Assembly (NCBI GenBank): GCA_023409615.1
Contig: JAEYRF010000011.1
Coordinates: 1-49,072, forward strand
From: Bacillota bacterium
GTDB taxonomy: Bacteria; Bacillota; Clostridia; Acetivibrionales; DTU013
DNA length: 49,072 nt
Reading direction: 5' to 3'
How positions within the stretch are numbered: position 1 is the first letter of the stretch; the number at the start of each line of letters is the position of its first letter. The notes beneath the pieces are model-generated. The model searched no databases. It had not been told where the DNA came from and was given only the letters and a program-made list of their open reading frames with translations. Below, piece by piece: positions 1 through 9,500 of the stretch. Made by a program: the position numbers and the translations under genes.

Positions 1-139
1 CTGTGGTTATTGCCTTTCTTAAAACGTCGAGCGTTAGGATGATTGGACTAATCCACAGCGTCTGTGAAAATTATAGCATACAGTCCTTGGAGAGGGACTA
101 TAAACACTACTACTTTATAATACGAGGTTGATTAACATT
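1..139 (+). other. Leader region upstream of fhs, cut by window edge
   Basis: This stretch ends in a ribosome-binding GAGG (124-127) ahead of fhs. CTGTGG (1-6) can pair with CCACAG (53-58), and AGTCC/GGACT can pair around positions 82-100, so the leader may be structured. I could not match it to the tetrahydrofolate or ZTP riboswitch consensus, both of which occur upstream of fhs-type genes in other bacteria. A TATAAT-like hexamer lies at 117-122, but no good -35 element sits at the usual distance. Confidence 0.3.
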
Positions 140-1810
140 ATGCTAACTGATATAGAAATCGCTCAGCAGTGCGAAATGAAGCCCATTACCGATATCGCCG
201 CCACATTAGGTATTGATACCGATGAACTTGAGTTATATGGTAAATATAAAGCGAAATTATCCGCTGAACTCTGGGAGAGAATAAAGGACAGAAAAGATGG
301 AAGACTGATACTGGTAACCGCAATCAATCCTACGCCTGCAGGAGAGGGAAAGACCACCACTACTATCGGCCTTGGACAAGCAATGGCTTCCATCGGGAAA
401 AAGGCCATTATTGCGCTCAGAGAGCCTTCTCTTGGCCCCGTCATGGGTGTTAAGGGCGGAGCTGCCGGAGGCGGATATGCCCAAGTAGTCCCAATGGAGG
501 ATATCAATCTTCATTTTACAGGTGATATGCACGCAGTTACAGCCGCAAACAATCTTTTATCAGCAGCCATAGACAATCATATCCAACAGGGTAACGAACT
601 ATCCATAGATCCCCGGCAAATCCTCTGGAAACGGGCAATGGATATGAATGACAGATCATTGAGAAATATCATAGTCGGTCTGGGCGGCAAACCCAACGGG
701 ACACCAAGAGAAGACGGTTTTGTTATCACCGTTGCATCCGAGGTCATGGCAATTCTCTGTTTAGCTGTTAATATTACAGACTTGAAAGCAAGGCTGGGCA
801 GAATCATAATCGGCTACACTTATTCAGGCTCTCCCGTAACAGCCTCGCAGCTAAAGGTTGAAGGCGCAATGACATTGCTGCTGAAGGATGCAATTAAGCC
901 AAATCTTGTACAGACACTCGAGAATACACCTGCACTTATGCATGGCGGCCCATTTGCCAATATCGCCCATGGTTGCAACAGTATTGCCGCAACCAGAATT
1001 GCATTGAAGCTGGCTGATTATGTAATTACCGAGGCAGGCTTTGGAGCTGATCTTGGTGCTGAAAAATTCTTTGACATCAAGTGCAGGTATGCAGGCCTCA
1101 AGCCATCTGCCGTCGTTCTGGTAGCGACAATCCGTGCATTGAAATATAATGGCGGAGTCAGGAAAGAAGACCTGAAGCAAGAAGATCTGCATGCTCTGAA
1201 AAAAGGCTTCGTTAATTTAGAGAAACATGTTGAAAACCTCAATAAATTCAATGTTCCGGTAATCGTTGCAATCAACAGCTTTGATACGGATACCAATGAA
1301 GAAATAGAATATGTAAAATCCCGCTGTAGAAGCATGAACGTAGAAGCATCATTCTCCCAAGTATTTGCAGCAGGAGGTAAAGGTGGTGAGGAGCTCGCAG
1401 AAAAGCTCATTCACATGATTAATCATGCACCCTCTGATTTCAAGTTTCTGTATAATGTAAACGCACCTGTAAAAGAAAAGATTGAGACCATTGCCAGAGA
1501 AATATATGGTGCACGAAATGTGACATATACTCCTGCTGCTGATAAGTCAATTAAAAAGATAGAAGAAATGAAACTGGATGCCTATCCGATTTGCATGGCA
1601 AAGACTCAATACTCTCTTTCGGATAATCCAAAGCTTCTTGGAAGACCGGAAAACTTTGAAATCACTGTTCGTGAAGTAAAAGTTTCTGCCGGAGCAGGTT
1701 TTATTATAGCACTGACCGGAGAGATTATGACAATGCCCGGCCTTCCAAAAGTGCCATCTGCCGAAAAGATCGATATTACTGAAGACGGGGTAATTACAGG
1801 GCTGTTCTAG
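140..1810 (+). CDS. fhs: Formate--tetrahydrofolate ligase
   Basis: It makes 10-formyl-tetrahydrofolate from formate, ATP and tetrahydrofolate in the cytoplasm. It feeds one-carbon metabolism and, in acetogens, the methyl branch of the Wood-Ljungdahl pathway. The protein is 556 residues, the usual family length. The nucleotide-binding motif TPAGEGKTTTT lies at about residues 65-75, followed by the conserved EPSLGPVMGVKGGAAGGGYA and MEDINLHFTGDMHA blocks. I chose the ATG at 140, because the TTG at 128 directly abuts the GAGG and could not be read from it. It stands alone, with a convergent CotS-like gene downstream. No folD or fchA lies next to it, so the full one-carbon pathway cannot be inferred from this window. 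Confidence 0.97.
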   Translation: MLTDIEIAQQCEMKPITDIAATLGIDTDELELYGKYKAKLSAELWERIKDRKDGRLILVTAINPTPAGEGKTTTTIGLGQAMASIGKKAIIALREPSLGPVMGVKGGAAGGGYAQVVPMEDINLHFTGDMHAVTAANNLLSAAIDNHIQQGNELSIDPRQILWKRAMDMNDRSLRNIIVGLGGKPNGTPREDGFVITVASEVMAILCLAVNITDLKARLGRIIIGYTYSGSPVTASQLKVEGAMTLLLKDAIKPNLVQTLENTPALMHGGPFANIAHGCNSIAATRIALKLADYVITEAGFGADLGAEKFFDIKCRYAGLKPSAVVLVATIRALKYNGGVRKEDLKQEDLHALKKGFVNLEKHVENLNKFNVPVIVAINSFDTDTNEEIEYVKSRCRSMNVEASFSQVFAAGGKGGEELAEKLIHMINHAPSDFKFLYNVNAPVKEKIETIAREIYGARNVTYTPAADKSIKKIEEMKLDAYPICMAKTQYSLSDNPKLLGRPENFEITVREVKVSAGAGFIIALTGEIMTMPGLPKVPSAEKIDITEDGVITGLF

Positions 1811-1876
1811 ATTTCCGGACAGTCCTGGATCACCGGGTTATTCTAAATCACCGGTCCGTCCACAGTGTTTTTCAGT

Positions 1877-2863
1877 CTATATAAACGATTGATACCTTTT
1901 TATAAATTCTTCAAAAGGAGCGATCTCATCGATTACTTCCTGAAGCCGTGAGACGAAGCTGCGTTCAGACCAGCTTCGCCTGCTGTTATAATAGCGGTTG
2001 ACCACACGCCAGAATTTCTGTGGAAATTGCAGAATAATTCCCATGACAGCTAACTCATCACTGCTGAGAGTCTCAACCTCGTTGTAGCTCTGAAGTATCA
2101 ATTCCGTTTTAGAGATATCCCAATCGCATTTACGCATTTTACGTCTGATAAAGTTGGCAATATCATAGACTCTCAGCTCATAACAGCAGTAATCAAAGTT
2201 AGTAACGATCACATTTTCTCCCCCCATGATAATGTTGTGGTGCGTATAGTCATGGTGACAGAATAATGCTTCTTTCCTGGTCTTTTCAACTAGTGATTCA
2301 AAGTTGGATAAAGCCAATTCCTCCAGTGTTCTCGCTCCTGCTTTAATAAAATAGTCTGAGTATTGCAAGAACATTTCATCGAAGCGGGTCTTTCCCTTCC
2401 TGGCTTGTTTCCTCATCTTTTTAATATCTTCCAGTCGCTTCTCAAAATAACACGGCATCTTACCAAGTTCATCCTGTACCTTGCACCCCTGCGGCGCAAG
2501 ATAGCCTCGTGATGACCTATGCAACCGGGCAAGTACTTTTGCAGCTGTTTTAACATCATTATCATTGTCAAAGCTGCTTTCACGCCCATCAATAAAATCC
2601 ACCAATGTATAACAGGAATTATTATAAGTAAAGTATGGCTCACCGGAAAGCGTGCACAGAAATCTATCCACATTATCAAAACTGTTTTTAACCAGATGCT
2701 CCTTTGCACCGTGCACAAATTTAATTCTTTCCGCAGAGAATGGTATTCTTTTAAGTACCTTCCTGCCGCTGGATGTTACAACCGTGGACATATCCTTGTA
2801 TGGAAACAGATTCTTGACCTCAAGGCCGTAATTAACTGAAATTTCTTTTTCCATTCCCTGCAT
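1877..2863 (-). CDS. CotS-family spore coat kinase-like protein
   Basis: A 328-residue protein of the CotS/aminoglycoside-phosphotransferase fold. Family members are spore coat proteins whose catalytic activity is largely unproven. The phosphotransferase catalytic loop is visible as HHDYTHHN (about residues 203-210). It is followed by NFDYC (222-226), where the metal-binding Asp is kept although the preceding residue is Asn rather than Asp. An 'AxxLARLHR' helix at about 108-116 is typical of the fold. The ATG at 2863 has a good CCGGAGG six bases upstream. It is divergent from the VWA-phosphatase-kinase cluster. Expression late in sporulation is expected from the family, but I did not identify a sigma-K type promoter. 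Confidence 0.82.
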   Translation of the reverse strand: MQGMEKEISVNYGLEVKNLFPYKDMSTVVTSSGRKVLKRIPFSAERIKFVHGAKEHLVKNSFDNVDRFLCTLSGEPYFTYNNSCYTLVDFIDGRESSFDNDNDVKTAAKVLARLHRSSRGYLAPQGCKVQDELGKMPCYFEKRLEDIKKMRKQARKGKTRFDEMFLQYSDYFIKAGARTLEELALSNFESLVEKTRKEALFCHHDYTHHNIIMGGENVIVTNFDYCCYELRVYDIANFIRRKMRKCDWDISKTELILQSYNEVETLSSDELAVMGIILQFPQKFWRVVNRYYNSRRSWSERSFVSRLQEVIDEIAPFEEFIKRYQSFI

Positions 2864-3165
2864 GATATACCTCCGGCACTCTCAGATGCAAACAGTAAAG
2901 TATATGCCGGACATAACCATGGTAGAAGCAAATCAGCCCACTACCAGCTCATTCAATGAGCGTTAGCGCGAATTGTACACCAAACCGCGGGCGCTTTTAG
3001 CGCCTTCCTTACGCGTTTTGTGTGTATCGTGCCGCGAGCATTTGATAAACCTCTGCATTATGGTCGAGACCTCATCTTGTTTTTTTGCAATACTACCTTT
3101 ATAATAAAATAAATGGGAACATGTGCCAGTCCATGTAAAAATAATACTATGAAGGTGTGAAGACA
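2864..3165. other. Divergent intergenic region with two compact hairpins
   Basis: This 302-base gap separates the CotS-like gene from the VWA triad. It contains two perfect short hairpins: GCTCATT-C-AATGAGC at about 2947-2961, and GGCGCT-TTT-AGCGCC at 2990-3004. Neither is followed by a T-run, so neither looks like a normal intrinsic terminator. The block around 2960-3045 is more GC-rich than its surroundings. A promoter for the triad lies at 3077-3105. I see no gene in it that I would support. Confidence 0.5.
3077..3105 (+). promoter_or_regulatory. Sigma-A-type promoter for the VWA-PP2C-kinase cluster
   Basis: TTGTTT (3077-3082) and TATAAT (3100-3105) are separated by exactly 17 bases. The start codon of the first gene follows 60 bases downstream. 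The -10 matches the consensus fully; the -35 matches at three of six positions. Confidence 0.55.
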
Positions 3166-3861
3166 ATGATCGAACAACAAGTTTATACCGCCGATAACGG
3201 AGCTGCTCCAGCTTCTGTCAACGACCAGCATCTTGCCTGTGTGCTGCTGCTGGATGTCTCGTCCTCTATGCAGAATAATAATGCAATCGGCAAGCTTAAC
3301 AGTGCAATTGCCGCCTTTAAGGAGCAATGTCTGAATAACGATGCACTACGGCGCGGATTGGATATTGCTGTTGTAGAATTTGCATCTGAAGTAAAAATAC
3401 TGCAGGAGTTTACACCGGTTACCGAAATGATCACCCCAGTACTCGAGGCAAACGGTCAGACCTCTATGGGTGCAGGACTAACCGTAGCTATAGATATGCT
3501 TGAACGCCGCAAATCGCAATATAAGGAGATAGGCATTCCATATCACCGCCCCTGGATTTTTATGATTTCTGACGGTGCACCCAATGATGATTATGCACCT
3601 GCTTTTAAAAGAGTATACGAGCTGCAGCAGAGCAAAAAACTGGAGCTATGGGCAGTAGGCGTACCCGGATACGAAAAGGATATACTTACATCACTGACCA
3701 TGCGAGTAATTGAACTGGATGACGGACTAAATTTCGCCTCACTCTTTGAATGGCTTAGCAGCAGCTTATCCACAAAATCGCGTTCAAATCCAGGCGATAG
3801 CGTAAAGTATGAAATACTACCCGAAGGCAGTCGGGTAATTCCCAGCGATTGGGGGAAGTAA
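3166..3861 (+). CDS. VWA-domain protein, TerY-like
   Basis: A 231-residue soluble protein that is essentially one von Willebrand factor A domain. The metal-ion-dependent adhesion site is complete: DVSSS at residues 30-34, a Thr at about 99 (NGQTSMGAGL), and SDG at about 135-137. No signal peptide is seen, so it should be cytoplasmic. TerY-type VWA proteins are known from tellurite/stress gene clusters, where they pair with a PP2C phosphatase and a kinase. The next two genes are exactly those. ATG 3166 is preferred over GTG 3157, because the GAAGG at 3151-3155 is correctly spaced only for the ATG. It is probably the scaffold or ligand-sensing member of the triad, which is inference. Confidence 0.85.
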   Translation: MIEQQVYTADNGAAPASVNDQHLACVLLLDVSSSMQNNNAIGKLNSAIAAFKEQCLNNDALRRGLDIAVVEFASEVKILQEFTPVTEMITPVLEANGQTSMGAGLTVAIDMLERRKSQYKEIGIPYHRPWIFMISDGAPNDDYAPAFKRVYELQQSKKLELWAVGVPGYEKDILTSLTMRVIELDDGLNFASLFEWLSSSLSTKSRSNPGDSVKYEILPEGSRVIPSDWGK

Positions 3862-3865
3862 TTCC

Positions 3866-4756
3866 TTGATATGTTATTATGGATTATCCCTGACAGGGCG
3901 AAGTCACCGTGAGCAGTCACTGCCTTGTCAGGATGCTCATATAGCCTTACAGCTTACCGATTCAATATGGCTCGCGGCAGTAGCGGATGGTGTAGGCAGT
4001 GCCTCCATGTCCGAACACGGCTCTGAACTTGTAGTTAAAGCCCTGGCGGATTTCTGTTCTTCCAATATCCAGACATATTCGGATTGGACAGAACTGCTAA
4101 AGGACGGATTCTGCCATGCACTGGATAAAATAAAATCAAAATCGCAAGATGATCAGACTGCGCTCTGCGAGTATGATACAACTCTGACTGCAGTTCTTTA
4201 TGACGGTATCCGTATGGCATATGGCCAAAGCGGAGACAGCGGGATTATCGGCATGGACTGTGACGGGCATTATGAGCTTCTCACCCGGGTACAAAAGGGA
4301 GAGGCTTATAACGAAGTCTTTCCGTTGCGCTGCGGACAGTCCAAATGGGTTTTTGCCCAAACAGATATGAAGTATGCGGGTCTGCTGCTGCTAACCGATG
4401 GCGTGCTTGATGTTGCTGTACCTGCGTTGTTATCCGGCCAGCCTGAGTCGCTCTACGTTAATTTCATACACAGATTTTTATCTGTCGAAACACTTCTTTT
4501 CGGGCCTGATGAAAAAGAAGGGCTGTCAGAATACAACAAAACTTTTTTAGAAAGCTCCTTCTGCAGTGCGATCACAGATGATATGACGGTACTGTCTATT
4601 TGGAACACCGAAGCAAGCTGCTGTATTCCGAGCCCGGATTATTTTACGGAGCCCGACTGGGCAATGCTTCGCAGTATGCGATACAACCGTCTGTATCCCC
4701 AGAGCATACAAGACAAGGAGAAGGCCTCTGATGATTGTAAGAAGCAGCAGATATGA
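3866..4756 (+). CDS. PP2C-family serine/threonine phosphatase
   Basis: A 296-residue cytoplasmic protein with the metal-binding motifs of PPM/PP2C phosphatases: ADGVGS (residues 40-45), GDSG (123-126), LLTDG near 174 and TDDMT (237-241). It would remove phosphate from Ser/Thr residues, most plausibly on the kinase-like partner or on the VWA protein. The start is a TTG at 3866, preceded by GGGGGAAG at 3851-3858. The only nearby ATG is out of frame. It begins four bases after the VWA stop codon, and its last 26 bases overlap the kinase gene. That overlap implies translational coupling and fixed stoichiometry. Confidence 0.87.
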   Translation: MICYYGLSLTGRSHREQSLPCQDAHIALQLTDSIWLAAVADGVGSASMSEHGSELVVKALADFCSSNIQTYSDWTELLKDGFCHALDKIKSKSQDDQTALCEYDTTLTAVLYDGIRMAYGQSGDSGIIGMDCDGHYELLTRVQKGEAYNEVFPLRCGQSKWVFAQTDMKYAGLLLLTDGVLDVAVPALLSGQPESLYVNFIHRFLSVETLLFGPDEKEGLSEYNKTFLESSFCSAITDDMTVLSIWNTEASCCIPSPDYFTEPDWAMLRSMRYNRLYPQSIQDKEKASDDCKKQQI

Positions 4757-6287
4757 GGTAAAGCTTAGCGATAAGCCATTTGCAAAGGGCGGAGAGGGTT
4801 CTGTTTATGATGTGACAGTAAATCCAGAGCTGGTAGCGAAAATTTATCATCCTGCAGGCAGAACACGAAACAGACAGAATAAAATTTTGGCAATGCTTAA
4901 GTATCCGCCTAAAGAGGCTGCAAAAAGCCAAACGGCCTGGCCTGTTGATATTCTATATGATAGGATCGGGAGCTTTATTGGATTTTTGATGCCCCGAATT
5001 AAGAAAGCTGTAAAAATCGATATCCTTTATTCTTTCGACAACCGCAGTAACCACCCATGGAGATGGTATATCCAGGTGGCTCAAAACCTTTGTGCCGCTG
5101 TTTATTCTGTACATCAAAGCGGCCATTGTATAGGAGATCTAAACCCGGCGAATATTTGCGTGGAGGAAGCCACAGGACTTGTTACTCTGGTTGACACAGA
5201 TTCATATCATATTTGCACTCCGGAAGGAGAAAAATTTCCTTGTGTGGTCTGCATGCCTGCCTATGTTCCGGCTGAGCTTCACAAGCTGATGAGTATGAAT
5301 GGTTTTGATTTGCGCAGCACAACTTTCCCTACATTTTCACAGCAAACAGATTTATTTGCTTTGGCAATACACATTTTTGCACTGTTAATGAATGGCTGCC
5401 ATCCTTATGCATGTACTGTTCCGGACGGAGTATCCGCATCACAGTTCTCTCTTGTCAAGAATATCGCAAATGGCTATTTCCCATTTGTAAAAAGTGCTGA
5501 TAAGGTTGGAATACCAAAATATTCACCTTACCTTTCCATTCTGCCTCAACGCCTTAAGGAGCTTATTATCAAGGTGTTTACAACCGGCTGCAGGAATCCT
5601 TCTTTAAGACCTGGCTGTTCAGAGTGGTACGAAGCTCTTGAGGAATTGGAGCAGCAGCTTGTCACATGCTCCGTGAACAGCAGGCATCAGTATATGAAAA
5701 AGGAGGACAGCTGTCCATGGTGTAGAATTGAAAGCTCAATGAACCGCGTTTTTGCTGCCAGGTCTGTCCGCAAACCAGCTTTTATTGCTACCCCTGCTGT
5801 CCGTACTACCCCTGCTGTCCCTGCTGCCGCTCCTGCAAAAAAGCCAACTCAACATACTTCCACTAGAAGACGTCCTCGCCATAGCTTCTGGATCTCAGGC
5901 ATAGGTACTGTATTATCTTATATACTGGCACTTATAATATGGGTTGCTTTCAATATTTTTGCACAGTGGGGGCTGTCAATTCTAATACCTCCAAATGTCT
6001 GGTGGTCCTGGTTGCTTCATTTTGTGCTTGTCGGGATCGTTCCTTTTTTGCCAACCTGGCTGTTCTACTACTGGGGAGAGAGTGCCCTTCCATTTGATTT
6101 TGCAGCAAGCTGTATCGGTGAAATCCTGATCGGATATGGCAAGTGGCTTGCACTAATCGGTTATGGTGGAGTTGCGCTGGTGTCCTATTGGGGAAGCGGG
6201 CTTATTAACACTCTGTTCGGGGTATTCTTTTTTTGTCTTCCAATTCTGCTGGTTATGAAGTTTTTACCTTCCTTTGCAGGTGAGTAG
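4731..6287 (+). CDS. Membrane-anchored protein kinase-like protein (TerY-P triad)
   Basis: A 518-residue protein. Residues about 8-290 form a protein-kinase-like domain: a glycine loop KGGEGSV (19-25), a candidate ATP-binding Lys37 in VAKIY, a catalytic-loop GDLNPAN (135-141) keeping the Asp and Asn, and DTD (155-157) where DFG normally stands. The usual His-Arg before the catalytic Asp is absent (CIGDLNP). A CPWC pair (328-331) suggests a small metal-binding knuckle. A Pro/Ala/Thr-rich linker follows, then about four hydrophobic segments (about 388-510). It overlaps the phosphatase gene by 26 bases. It is probably the signalling kinase of the VWA-phosphatase-kinase triad, tied to the membrane. 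Activity is not certain given the altered motifs. Confidence 0.82.
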   Translation: MIVRSSRYEVKLSDKPFAKGGEGSVYDVTVNPELVAKIYHPAGRTRNRQNKILAMLKYPPKEAAKSQTAWPVDILYDRIGSFIGFLMPRIKKAVKIDILYSFDNRSNHPWRWYIQVAQNLCAAVYSVHQSGHCIGDLNPANICVEEATGLVTLVDTDSYHICTPEGEKFPCVVCMPAYVPAELHKLMSMNGFDLRSTTFPTFSQQTDLFALAIHIFALLMNGCHPYACTVPDGVSASQFSLVKNIANGYFPFVKSADKVGIPKYSPYLSILPQRLKELIIKVFTTGCRNPSLRPGCSEWYEALEELEQQLVTCSVNSRHQYMKKEDSCPWCRIESSMNRVFAARSVRKPAFIATPAVRTTPAVPAAAPAKKPTQHTSTRRRPRHSFWISGIGTVLSYILALIIWVAFNIFAQWGLSILIPPNVWWSWLLHFVLVGIVPFLPTWLFYYWGESALPFDFAASCIGEILIGYGKWLALIGYGGVALVSYWGSGLINTLFGVFFFCLPILLVMKFLPSFAGE

Positions 6288-6295
6288 GCACTAAC

Positions 6296-6427
6296 TCACA
6301 ACACAAATTCCTCACTTAACGCCAAAATGACATTTTCCTTATCCTTGTCTTTATCGTCCAAGGTGTAGTCCTTTTCATAAGCGGCATCTTTTAAATAGCG
6401 CTCTTCTGGAATCCAGCCGTAACACAC
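6296..6427 (-). pseudogene. Possible 3' remnant of a lost gene
   Basis: Read leftward, this stretch is open for 43 codons, ending in TGA at 6296. The peptide is protein-like: VCYGWIPEERYLKD near its start, a DDKDKDKEN acidic/basic run, then VILALSEEFVL. The frame stays open upstream through the nifJ terminator hairpin, but no start codon with a ribosome-binding site was found. It may be the tail of a decayed gene or a small protein. I do not recognise the family. Confidence 0.3.
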
Positions 6428-6437
6428 TACCACACAA

Positions 6438-6463
6438 AAAGGAGAGCCCTATGGCTCTCCTTT
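6438..6463 (-). terminator. Intrinsic terminator of nifJ, probably bidirectional
   Basis: A perfect hairpin AAAGGAGAGCC / GGCTCTCCTTT with a four-base loop. On the minus strand the hairpin is followed by a run of five T, as expected for the end of the nifJ transcript. On the plus strand only TTT follows, so it may also stop read-through from the kinase operon. Confidence 0.85.
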
Positions 6464-6561
6464 GAAAACATTTATCTGTGTCTTCAATCATTGTCCTCAG
6501 TCATCACTGACCTACAGATGACAACGTATTCCGAAGACAGACTCAAACTGTCTATTACCGC

Positions 6562-9500
6562 TTAGCCCTCTGCCAGCTTCTTGTATGTCTCGTAGCGCTC
6601 TTTAGCACTCTTCTCTGCGGATTCGAACAGTACCTCTGCTCTATCAGGGAATGTCCTTGTAAGAGAGGAATACCTGACATTGCTCATGATGAAGTCCTTG
6701 TAAGACGCTGACGGCTCTTTAGAATCCAGAACGAATGGGTTCTTGCCTTCATCCTTTAACATCGGGTTATACCTGTAAAGGTGCCAGTAACCGGCTTCAA
6801 CTGCATTCTTCTCTTCGAGTTGCGATTTGCCCATACCAAGTTTCAGTCCATGGTTGATACATGGTGAATAAGCGATGACCAGGGATGGTCCGGGATACTT
6901 CTCAGCTTCGATCAATGCCTTGATTAACTGATTCTGGTTTGCTCCCATAGCAACCTGTGCCACATAGACATATCCGTAGGACATAGCAATCATACCAAGA
7001 TCCTTTTTCTTAACATTCTTGCCAGCTGCGGCAAACTGAGCTACAGCTCCGGTTGGTGTGGACTTCGAAGACTGTCCGCCGGTATTTGAATATACTTCTG
7101 TATCAAATACAAGCACGTTTACATCTTCGTTTGAAGCCAATACGTGATCAAGTCCGCCAAAACCTATATCATAAGCCCAGCCGTCTCCACCAAGTATCCA
7201 CTGTGATTTTTTCACAAGGAATTCGCTGTTATCGAGAATATCTGCCAAAATTGCCTTTGTCTCAGCATCTACGGCATTTTTAGAAATAAGGTCATTCAAC
7301 TCAGCTTTGATTTGCGCTGCCGCTGCCTTTGAACCATCTGCATTGTCTATATTTTCAAGCCAGCTTGACAGAGCAGCCTTTGCACTCTCAGGTAAATTCT
7401 TCTCAAGTGCTTTTACGCATTTATCTGCCAATCCTTTTCTGATCTGGCCTACACCTAGATACATACCTAATCCATACTCTGCATTGTCCTCAAACAGGGA
7501 ATTAGCCCAAGACGGTCCGTGACCATTCCTGTTTGCGCAATATGGCATAGACGGCGCACTTCCGCCCCAAATCGATGAACAGCCTGTCGCATTAGCGATC
7601 ATCATTCTGTCGCCGAACAGTTGGGTGATCAGTTTTGCATACGGTGTCTCACCGCAGCCTGCACATGCGCCGGAGAACTCAAACAACGGTTCTTCAAACT
7701 GGCTGCCCTTTACGGATGTCGCACCAAGAGGATTCTTATAACCGATTGTCATGGCATAATCCCAGTTCTTGTCTTCTGCAAGTTGAGTTTCAAGCGGCTT
7801 CATGATTAATGCTTTCTCTTTTGCAGGGCAGACATTTGCACAGCTTCCGCAGCCTGCACAGTCAAGAGCAGATACCTGGATTCTGAAGTTCAAATCTTCA
7901 AAACCTTTGCCTATGGCCTTTTTCGAAGCGAAGCTTTCCGGAGCGTTAGCAACCTCTTCCTTATCAAGCAGGAAAGGCCTTATAACAGCATGCGGGCAGA
8001 CATAAGCGCACTGGTTGCACTGGATGCAATTATCCATCTGCCATTCGGGAACATCAACTGCGATACCTCTCTTTTCATATCTGGATGTGCCGGCCGGGAA
8101 GGTACCATCCTCCATACCAACGAAGGTGCTGACAGGGAGTTTATCTCCAAGCTGGTTGTTCATCGGAACTAGTATCTTGCTGATAAATTCAGGCACATTA
8201 CTTTCTTCGCCCTTAGCATCTGAAGCATTAGCCCAGTCTGCAGGAACATCAACCTTCTTCAATGCTTCAATACCCTTATCAATCGCAAGGTAGTTCATGT
8301 TTACGATCTTCTCACCCTTACTTCCGTAGCTCTTTACTATAGCATCCTTCATATACTTGACTGCATCTTCAAGAGGTATGATATTTGCAAGCTTGAAGAA
8401 TGCGGACTGCATGACCATATTGATTCTGCTTCCGAGGCCGATTTCCTTACCAATGGAAACAGCATCGAGTGTATAGAAGTGTATATTGTGTTTTGCAATA
8501 TATCTCTTTATAGAGGCAGGAAGCTTCTCATCCAACTCTGCTGCAGTCCATCCGCAGTTGAGAAGGAATGTTCCGTTATCCTTCAGATCCTGTACCATAT
8601 CATATTTGCCTATATAGGACGGATTGTGGCATGCAACGAAATCTGCCTTATTAATCAGATACGTAGAACGAATCGGCTTTTTACCAAATCTCAGATGAGA
8701 TATTGTAACACCACCGGATTTCTTGGAGTCATATGCAAAATATGCCTGAGCAAACATGTCCGTATGGTCACCAATGATCTTAATTGAGTTCTTGTTAGCA
8801 CCAACCGTACCATCCGAGCCAAGTCCCCAGAATTTACAGCTGACAGTTCCTTCAGCAGCTGTGTCGATTTCTTCGCCTGTGTTCAAAGACAGGTTTGTAA
8901 CATCATCAACGATACCGATAGTAAAGTGATTCTTCGGCGTATCCAACTTAAGATTGTTGTATACAGCTACAATCTGGGCAGGAGTTGTATCCTTCGAGCC
9001 AAGTCCATAACGGCCTGCAACTATTACAGGCATTTTGCCGTTTTCATAAAGTGCTGTACAAACATCCTGATACAGAGGCTCTCCAAGAGAACCTGGTTCC
9101 TTCGTCCTGTCGAGGACTGCAATTTTCTTTACGGAATCCGGTATCACCTTCAATAGATGCTTGACCGAGAAAGGTCTGTACAGGCGAACCTTGATCACAC
9201 CGACTTTTTCACCCTTTGCGGCAAGATAGTCGATTGTCTCGTCGATCGTTTCACAAACGGAACCCATTGCAACGATTACTCTGTCTGCATCCGGCGCTCC
9301 ATAATAGTTGAACAGTCCATATTCTCTCCCGGTGAGCTTGTTAATCTCATTGAAGTATTCCTCTACAATTGCCGGTAATGCATCATAATATGTGTTTGAA
9401 GCCTCACGCGCCTGGAAGAAGATATCAGGATTCTGTGCGGTTCCTCTGATAGAAGGGTTCTCAGGATTTAAAGCTCTCTTTCTGAATGCTCTCACGGCGT

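Noticed and set aside
1..139. Tetrahydrofolate or ZTP riboswitch upstream of fhs
   Set aside because: The conserved core sequences of either class are not present, and the region is cut at the window edge.
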